From positions 124,053,440-124,117,439 of the forward strand of contig OY757023.1 of assembly GCA_963580285.1 (NCBI GenBank): 64,000 nt of DNA, in the 5' to 3' direction. The notes under the pieces are model-generated. The model had not been told where the DNA came from. It saw only the letters and a program-made list of their open reading frames with translations, and made no database searches. Origin of the DNA: Lucinisca nassula (taxonomy: Eukaryota; Mollusca; Bivalvia; Lucinida; Lucinidae). The stretch's first letter is position 1. Every line of letters begins with the position of its first letter. Positions 63,729 through 64,000 of this stretch are shown here, piece after piece. A program made the position numbers and the translations under genes.

Positions 63729-64000
63729 TCCGGTGTTCCTCAAGGTGTCATGCTCAGACCTTTGTTGTTCTGCCCCTGCATAAATGACCTGTCACAGAAT
63801 GTTAGTCCTGGAGTTCACCTCTTTGCTAACGACAGCCTTTTACATCACGAGGTCTCAAGCATGACTGATACTGCACACTTTAGATGGATCTTGACAGACT
63901 ATAGCAATGCCTATAATGGAATATGGACTGGCAAAGTCTTCTCACTCCAACCAAATGTGCGACAGTCAGGTAACAAAATGGAGAATATAAGTGAAGGCAA
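63729..64000 (+). pseudogene. LINE reverse-transcriptase fragment, runs off the window
   Basis: One frame reads SGVPQGVMLRPLLF, then INDLS, then a FANDSLL block. These correspond to the conserved RT palm motifs SGVPQGSVLGPLLF, INDL and (F/Y)ADD of non-LTR elements. The first catalytic Asp of the ADD triplet is Asn here, and LR replaces LG, so the enzyme would be dead. No start is visible. It continues past 64000. The type (CR1/jockey-like by motif wording) is uncertain. Confidence 0.75.

Overview
This is nuclear DNA from an animal, almost certainly a mollusc and most probably a bivalve. It is AT-rich and gene-poor, and it carries intron-type splice acceptors, a eukaryotic tRNA gene with a pol III terminator, tRNA-headed SINEs, decayed non-LTR retrotransposons, many palindromic DNA-transposon derivatives, and long tandem arrays of the 'GGTCACCTTGACCTT' kind common in bivalve genomes. 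The species cannot be fixed from the sequence alone.

Only two protein-coding loci are convincing, both on the minus strand. The first, at 24777-26225, is the long terminal exon of a protein I do not recognise (about 480 residues). The second, at 37073-39568, is an 831-residue single-exon reading frame with two N-terminal CARD-like domains, a long polar linker and a C-terminal TPR-like helical region. It is probably an innate-immune or cell-death adaptor of the lineage-expanded type found in molluscs. A tRNA-Glu(TTC) gene lies at 30957-31028. Two LINE reverse-transcriptase remnants are present (7905-8425 minus, 63729-64000 plus), both broken.

The rest is a dense, nested mosaic of mobile DNA. 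1-7.5 kb: long-period tandem arrays, a 584-bp TTAA-flanked element and a 221-bp TTAA-flanked MITE. 7.5-12.7 kb: a second copy of the 221-bp MITE split by a 4961-bp element with ~52-bp terminal inverted repeats, itself loaded with a LINE fragment, SINEs and MITEs. 13-23.7 kb: a tandem-unit element (second copy inverted at 50.5 kb), then helentron-like elements inserted into one another. 24-40 kb: the two genes, the tRNA and foldback elements. 40-53 kb: ~300-bp SINE R1, P1, F2 and CCCAGCAGG-ended elements, plus a 1.3-kb compound palindrome at 47.6-48.9 kb. 53-60 kb: a perfect 43-bp-arm hairpin, a 383-bp TIR element, a 1805-bp TTAA-flanked element and a 1722-bp TIR element. 60-64 kb: further arrays, a pogo-like MITE and a LINE fragment.

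The most informative signals come from comparing copies inside the window. Several insertions sit inside another repeat whose uninterrupted sibling is also present, so the empty site and exact ends can be read directly. This shows target duplications for R1 and two other SINEs, T|T insertion without duplication for the AGCTCACC...CTCTTG elements (helentron-like), TA duplication for a 346-bp MITE, and TTAA duplication for several elements. Different foldback families also share hairpin apices while their stems differ by paired substitutions.
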